Positions 58,252-64,000 of a stretch of 64,000 nt of DNA are shown here, piece after piece. Position numbers and translations under genes: made by a program. The DNA is from Arachnopeziza araneosa. Lineage: Eukaryota; Ascomycota; Leotiomycetes; Helotiales; Arachnopezizaceae. Where the stretch lies: assembly GCA_003988855.1 (NCBI GenBank), contig QYAI01000012.1, positions 186,001 to 250,000 on the forward strand. The letters run 5' to 3'. The stretch's first letter is position 1. Each line of letters starts with the position of its first letter. The notes below the pieces were generated by a model, which searched no databases, had not been told where the DNA came from, and saw nothing but the letters and a program-made list of their open reading frames with translations.

Positions 58252-59680
58252 TTACCTTTATTCTCATCGCGGAATTCGACATTATTTGCTCTTCGACTTT
58301 CAGCGGCTGGCTGTAGACTGAGTTGATCTATCTTGTCCATGAGGGATGGTGAACTTTTGAACATTTTTACTTGTCTATTGCGGGTTTTTTGATCTTGGAA
58401 AGTTTATATCTTCCTTGGGTCCCTAATTCTCGGGTATAAAGATGCATCGGTAGTATTTTTTGTTGGTCTTTTCCGGAATATGATGCGATATTGATAAAGC
58501 CTCGCTAAGATATAGAGCACCTGTTATTCGCCTGGCTCAGGTTGAAGTTTACAACTTGAAGTTAGGATATACTCTAGAAATCTCTTTGATATATAAGAGA
58601 AGTTTAATATAGATTCACTTGTGAGTCAAGAAGCTAGCTCATAGAAGGCACCGCCTACCTCTTCGATGTTATTGTATCCATCTCCCAATAATATCGTCTC
58701 TAAAGTTTATTGAAATCTCTGTCCTATTAAAGATTTGGTATAGGACAAGCGTTTATTGCTGTTTGATAGAAATTGTACGTTAAGTTATTTATATTTGAGT
58801 TATGATTCGTACCGCTGGCGTTCTGGTCCTGCCTTCTAAAAGTCTGCTGATCTAATAATTTACTTCAAATATCGAACTACCACTCAAGCAAAGTTTGTTC
58901 TGTTCACTGATATAGCTTCAATGCAAAAATCTATTAAATTCGGCTCTCTAAGGTCAGGTATTATTACCTACACTTATTACTAATAACAACTAGTTTTAAG
59001 TACTCTGCTAAATCTAGAGCTGCAAATGTATATTGACAATAATTGTGTCTATTCCTTTGGTTGACTTGCTTCTTTATGTAGCGATTGTGACGTAGAGTGT
59101 ACGCGCACAAGCTTGGGATGTCAGGTTTAGAAGAAGTGTGCGTGTGGTAAGCAATGAATGAATTGATTGTGTTATTCAAAGCTTGAAGAGAGCGAACAAC
59201 TCGAAGGTTGAAAGCTCCCTGTTAAATACTGCGAGCAGTGGAAATACACTAATGCACGCTCGGTAAATGACAAACGGAATACAGGTGCTCCAGCGAGCAA
59301 CGAATGCTACGATTCTACGTGACAGATTGAATATAAATCGGGTTTCGAACAGTTCTATTCCATGAAACGAAGATCTTAAGCAAAGAGCCTCGCTCGGCTA
59401 TGAAAGGGGGTATCACGTGATAATATTTTAAATCTTTCTCTTGACTTTCAATGTACAAAGAAGAGAGATGTGAGAGATATTGAGAGGTTCAGAACTGACA
59501 AATAAACTGCAGGTCGGCCCCTAATGGTTAAGGACTAAATAAAGACCGCCGTTATTGGGAAAGGATAAAGCCGGGCCGCTTATCGGCTTAGAATGTGGGG
59601 TAGCTTCTTGAAGATCTGAAGCTCAACCTTAACCTCCACTTTTGATGTTGTACTTTATTCCGTCGTTACAGTAAAACCTC
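58252..59680. other. AT-rich gene-free stretch
   Basis: About 1.4 kb, distinctly AT-rich from 58.5 to 59.1 kb, with no open frame of note. It may hold old mutated repeats, but none can be defined by eye. Confidence 0.5.
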
Positions 59681-60723
59681 ATGCAATTTCTCCGTCCAGC
59701 AATTCCATCCTTTCGCACATTCAAGTCCCTACCACAAACCCTTCGAATCCTGACCTCTTCTCCTACGACAATCAGAACAATGGCATCAATAGCTAAACGT
59801 CTCTCCGGAAAAACAGTCCTGATTACAGGTGCTAGCTCCGGAATTGGGAAAAGCACTGCTTTTGAATTCGCAAAGAGCTCTCCGCAGAATCTGAAGCTTA
59901 TATTGACTGCGAGGAGGATCGATACTCTGAAGCAGATTGCAGAGGAGATCAAGAAGGAAGTTGGGGAGGGTGTCAAAGTACTGCCTGTTAAGTTGGATGT
60001 TTCCGACACTCAAGAGATCAAGAAATTTGCGGAAGGACTAGAAGGGGAGTGGAAAGATGTTGATATTCTGGTTAACAATGCGTTTGTACCCTTTTCCTAC
60101 GGACCTCTGAAGACAAGCTGATCCGCAAGTAGTGGCCTAGTAAAGGGTTTATCTAAAGCTCCCGAGATCGCCGAAGAGGATATTAATGTAATGTTCTCGA
60201 CGAATGTTACAGGCCTCATCGCTATGACTCAAGCTATCCTCCCTATTTTTCTTGCAAAAGGCTCCGGCGATATTATCAACGTTGGTTCCATCGCTGGTCG
60301 CGAACCGTACCAGGGCGGTTCTATATATTGTGCTACCAAGGCTGCGGTCAGGTCGTTTACAGATAGTTTAAGGAGAGAGCTGATCAGCACACGAGTCAGG
60401 GTCATGGAAATTGATCCTGGGCAAGTGGAGACAGAGTTTAGTGTCGTGAGATTTTACGGGGACAAGGACAAGGCGAAGGCAGTTTATGCGTAAGTGCTCT
60501 TCTATGGGTGTATTCAACGCTAATATATTCACAGTGGAGTTGAACCTTTGACGCCAGATGATATCGCTGAGGTTATCGTATTTGCTGCTGGTAGACGAGA
60601 GAACGTCGTATTGGCAGATACGTTAGTGTTCCCTAACCACCAGGTAAGATTACCAATCCCTTTCTCTAATTCTGTAGGCTGATGGAGTAGGCTGCTGCTA
60701 CTGTCATGCACAAAAAAACATGA
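59681..60723 (+). CDS. Short-chain dehydrogenase (YMR226C/serine 3-dehydrogenase type)
   Basis: A classical SDR, NADP-dependent, of 299 residues (266 from the internal ATG at 59780). Exons: 59681-60081, 60133-60489, 60535-60643, 60691-60723; introns 45-51 bp, all phases consistent. Motifs: TGASSGIG (cofactor), LVNNA across the first junction followed by GLVKGLSKAPEI, NVGSIAGREPY (catalytic Ser region), YCATKAAVRSF (Tyr and Lys), and PGQVETEFSVVRFYGD; the end is NHQAAATVMHKKT. This order matches the yeast YMR226C family, which acts on hydroxy acids such as serine. The first 33 residues (MQFLRPAIPSFRTFKS, further Arg) look like a mitochondrial presequence, whereas MASIAKRLSG matches the usual cytosolic start. 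Confidence 0.9.
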
Positions 60724-61214
60724 GAGCTGCGCTGATCTAGAATAGGCGGGGACAGGTGGCGCAATGTACAAGAAACCTTAGACTTGCTATAAATATGATT
60801 TATGAGAATGACTGCAGTCTTTCCTCATTAGGCTCCATCAGTGCCGCACAAAACTGGAAGTAGAAAGTCTTATCACCATTTCTCTGTCGGTTTCTATTTC
60901 AATCTCAAAGTTTTTGAAACGTAGCACTTCTCATTATTGATTTGTCTTCACCCCCTCACTTCCTGGTCACAAATCTCATTTGTTAGCCAAGCACGGCTTA
61001 AATTTAAAGTCTGCAATTTAGGGATTTCAATAAATGCACTTTTGATTCTGAACTAACAAAGTATAGCTGCCGTATTTACCAAGATGAAATAACTGCAATA
61101 GAATATAAATACCATCCAACTTGAATCCAAAGAAACGAAGCAAAATTCAGAATAAAACATAAACCACCACTCAAATCGCAGACTTCTCACTCGAAACACA
61201 ATCCTACGTCTTCT
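60724..61214. other. Convergent intergenic spacer
   Basis: AT-rich region with the 3' ends of the SDR and sedolisin genes. Nothing else seen. Confidence 0.5.
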
Positions 61215-62997
61215 TTACCCAAGAGCAGCCCGCAACTTGGCAAAATTCATCGATCCCAACCCGGTAGTTGGATCCCATCCTGCAGCAGCGTAATATCCAT
61301 TCGTACCACACCCCTGATTATTTCCCACCATGATGTCAATCAAGGCACTTCTCGCCTTACCGTACAACAATGGATTCAGAAACCCCAAGCTAACCTTTCC
61401 CTCACTATGGCGATAATCATTGATCAACGATATCAACGCAGCCCACGAAGGACTTGACGCCGAAGTGCCGTAGACCTGTTCTGTGGAACCACTGAGGATA
61501 ATATCGTAATATCTTGCTACAAGTGCTACATCTGGATATCCTCTCCCTGAAGGGTTGTAATACCCATTATACGAGCTACCAAGATAGTTGCTGATGTAGC
61601 TTTGCGTGTCAGCGGTCTGGTATGAGGGTGCAGAGAAAAAGTATGAGAAACCACCACCCGTGGATCCGCCACGATCGAATGTAGCGGCGTGTTCAACGCC
61701 ATTGACAAATTGAGTGCCTCCTACGGCAGTGATGTATGGGCACGAAGCGGGAAAGACGGCGTAAAATCCATCGGTGCAGCTACTCTCGCCGTTTCCACCT
61801 ACCCCAAAGTCTCCAGAGGAGAAGAAAATTGAGACGCCTCTTGCGCCTGCTTTCATGAAATTGTTGCAGATGGTGGTTAGATAGTTGTTGTTGAAGCTTT
61901 GTTCTTCGCCACCGTAAGATATTGAAATGGAGGAAGGTGGGCTAGCAGCTGAGTTGAGAAAGTTTCCAAGATCGATGAGTTCATCTGAGAATTGGTCATT
62001 TGGATCATTATTCGGTCCTACTGCATAATAAGTAACGGGGTTTGGATATCCCAGAGCAAGCGCATATTGGGTATCCAGGTTTCCTTCTAGGACCGGGTTG
62101 TTGGGGTTATTCGTTGCTCCACTGATGCTTCCACTCTTGAAATTTGCGCCCCGAGCTTTTGCGTAGTATTCGTTGATGAATGTAGTAGCATCTGATTTGC
62201 TTGCAGAATAATTAATCAACCCAACAACAGCGAGTGAAGCGTTGCCCTTGCTACTATAATCGACGTTGTAGTAGCTTAGAATGCAAGACGGTGTGATGTT
62301 GTTTGGGTCGCAACCACTTTGCCTCTTGGCAGGTGTTGAGTCTGAATTTTCCGCTTTTTGGGCTCCCATGTTGCGATGGAAGGCGGTTGTTGGTTGGATA
62401 GTATCAATATGTTCATGGAGAATGAGAGGGATGGAGTATTGGCTGGTGCGTGGAACAATCTTTCCAGTAATTGTATCTTGGTAAAGTTTGTACTTCGTTG
62501 AAAGCATAGCTTCAATCTTGTTCATTGAAACCGTAATTTCCATCCAGCTTGAATACATTTTAGTAAGTCAAAGTAAGACGATACGCGCCATCTTGATAGC
62601 GAAGAGCGTACTCAACAGTAGGTTGTGAGATAGAGCTCTCAGGTATTTCATTGAGCGTGAGCCATGTCTTGACGGTTTCGATAGTCTCCGCAGCTGGGCT
62701 TGTATATGCTTCGACTTCTTCTTGGGACAACCATTTGCCATAGTTAGAGCTGTCGGGATTCGAGATGTCCAAAAGCTTAGTTTGGAGCCCAGAAATATTG
62801 TTCTGCTTGAGGGCAATCTGCATCTTTATGGAGGTATCTGATTTGGGTAGCCCTTTGGCGGTCCATCCTCGGGGAATAGTGGTATTTTCAAAGAGCCCGA
62901 GGGCGTTATAATCAGACGCTCGTGGACCAAGGAGGGGACCAGCATAACAAAGACAAGAGAGGCATGCCACAAAGGCTACTTGAATAAAGAGAATCAT
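61215..62997 (-). CDS. Secreted sedolisin-family serine peptidase (S53, tripeptidyl-peptidase-like)
   Basis: An acid serine-carboxyl peptidase of 572 residues. Exons on the minus strand: 62997-62612 and 62547-61215; the intron of 64 bp joins PTV to DWMEI, the typical pro-domain wording. Residues 1-19 are a signal peptide (MILFIQVAFVACLSCLCYA). The pro-kumamolisin domain follows (PRGWTAKGLPKSD, SSNYGKWLSQEEV, KYKLYQDTITG and LHEHIDTIQPTTAF). The mature enzyme has catalytic Glu and Asp in EGNLDTQYALALG, the oxyanion Asp in SSGDFGVGG, and the nucleophile in GTSASSPSWAALI. The C terminus GWDPTTGLGSMNFAKLRAAL is the calcium-site end of the family. An upstream in-frame ATG at 63075 exists, but 62997 begins the signal peptide. 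Confidence 0.93.
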
Positions 62998-63829
62998 AGT
63001 GATAGAATAGTGACTGGGATTTAGACCAATTTGAAACGAGGACGCTTGCTTGCTTGAGTCAAAAGTTAAGGGCATGCTCGCACTCTTTATTTATATCTGA
63101 ATAGCAGCAAATCCTGTCTCTCTCTCTTCTCGCACGCTGGACGTTCTTCTTCGTGTTAGACCTAACCACTAAACTCATCAGGTTGCGCAAGGAATCTTTC
63201 ATAGCTGCAGATCGTAACGCTCCAATCTCCAAGTCAATTGGTGAGGTATATTTCCTTGGACCCGATCTTGAGGTATCTTGAGAAAACCAACTGCCTCATA
63301 GAGGTAAGGTGATGCGGGACAGTTGACAGAAGAAACAAGGAGCAGAATTAAGGCTCGAATAATTTTACCTCTCAGGTCTCATGATATATTGAAAGGAGGT
63401 AGGAGCTTTCAGCCAAGAATGAGATGATGGTAGGGTGTAAAGATACAACACCAAAAACAAAGACGTTCAGATCAAAAGCAGGAAACGCGTACCGCCCATG
63501 GCCATTCTCAAGTTGTATCTTCGCGCATGAATAGCGTGATTATCGCAATACTGCTAGGACCTTCACGGAAGGTGCGATGATAGAGCCAGCAAGAATCTAC
63601 GAATGATTCCCTTGAGATCTAACAAGATTGAATCCCACGGATACCGACGGCAGTGATCCGAAGACCCCAGACGTCAGCATGGTTTCCATGCGAGTGTAGA
63701 ATATGGCTGCTGATCCTATTCACATCAGCTATATCTCTTGGGTTTCGCACACTACTGCAAGACTCCTCTCAATTTCACATTCATCAGTCTGGAAAAGGAA
63801 GGAAGATAACTTGCACGAAGGATTAAGCC
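62998..63829. other. Sedolisin upstream region
   Basis: About 830 bp between the sedolisin start and the next minus-strand stop. A CTCTCT run at 63117-63126 is the only low-complexity feature. Confidence 0.5.
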
Positions 63830-64000
63830 TTAGCGACCAGGTAGAGGAGGAGTTGGATTAAGCTTGTTCTTAGCCAGACCAGCCAGGGTTCGATCTGCAT
63901 TGCGAGAAATAGACGTCCATGCGAAGCCGTCTACGGCAATCACGCTGCCGGCAAATCTCGATAAGCAATCAAGGTAGACCCGTTGGTTGAACATGGGGTA
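63830..64000 (-). CDS. C-terminal fragment of a minus-strand gene
   Basis: From the window edge to a TAA at 63832-63830 the minus strand is open for 56 codons, with coding-like composition: RVYLDCLSRFAGSVIAVDGF and a Lys/Pro-rich end LAGLAKNKLNPTPPLPGR. No family is recognised and the rest lies outside the window. It could be a chance frame. Confidence 0.4.
   Translation of the reverse strand, partial: YPMFNQRVYLDCLSRFAGSVIAVDGFAWTSISRNADRTLAGLAKNKLNPTPPLPGR

Noticed and set aside
1..64000. CRISPR arrays, bacterial-type operons, prophage or complete transposons
   Set aside because: Nothing of this kind was seen; the sequence is typical intron-containing fungal DNA. tRNA genes were also looked for by A/B-box-like words and none was convincing.

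Overview
The window is nuclear DNA of a filamentous ascomycete (Pezizomycotina; a leotiomycete such as Helotiales is my guess, not proven). The basis is spliceosomal genes with mostly 45-65 bp GT..AG introns, a Zn2Cys6/fungal_trans regulator, AA9, S53 and S10 secreted-enzyme families, and low-complexity orphan proteins. Exon models were built by hand from splice signals, reading phase and family conservation, so exon edges are predictions.

Layout. 1-1.5 kb: 3' part of ULA1 (NEDD8 E1 subunit). 1.5-4.3 kb: gene-free. 4.3-6.8 kb (-): Zn2Cys6 transcription factor with a gene-free upstream region of about 4.6 kb holding a strong G-quadruplex motif. 11.5-14.6 kb: HEI10-like meiotic RING protein and an orphan coiled-coil gene, then a degenerate triplicated repeat. 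16.4-18.6 kb: an S10 serine carboxypeptidase broken by two frameshifts and a stop. 19.1-21.3 kb (-): predicted type II membrane glycosyltransferase-like protein. 22-23.2 kb: orphan coiled-coil protein. 23.9-26.4 kb: divergent NECAP endocytosis protein and eIF2B-alpha.

27.4-43.5 kb is a housekeeping block rich in mitochondrial genes: complex I NDUFS4-type subunit and ATP synthase subunit f share one 259 bp divergent promoter; then a 1265-residue disordered RGG protein, an aminotransferase with a mitochondrial-type leader, mitochondrial uL11, a HAL/SAT4-type kinase and HSP10. 44.2-46.5 kb: an AA9 polysaccharide monooxygenase fused to a CBM18 chitin-binding module. 47.2-52.7 kb: two orphan loci, one with at least five frame breaks and one repeat-rich gene whose base composition changes at its first intron. 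53.1-60.7 kb: a 120-residue small protein, an aldehyde dehydrogenase divergent from ESF2, an orphan, and an SDR dehydrogenase. 61.2-63 kb (-): a secreted sedolisin (S53). The window ends in the 3' end of another minus-strand gene.

I found no convincing new multi-gene system. The most distinctive items are the AA9-CBM18 fusion, the two decaying genes, the repeat-rich chimeric-looking orphan, the triplicated repeat and a 28 bp imperfect palindrome in front of the aminotransferase.
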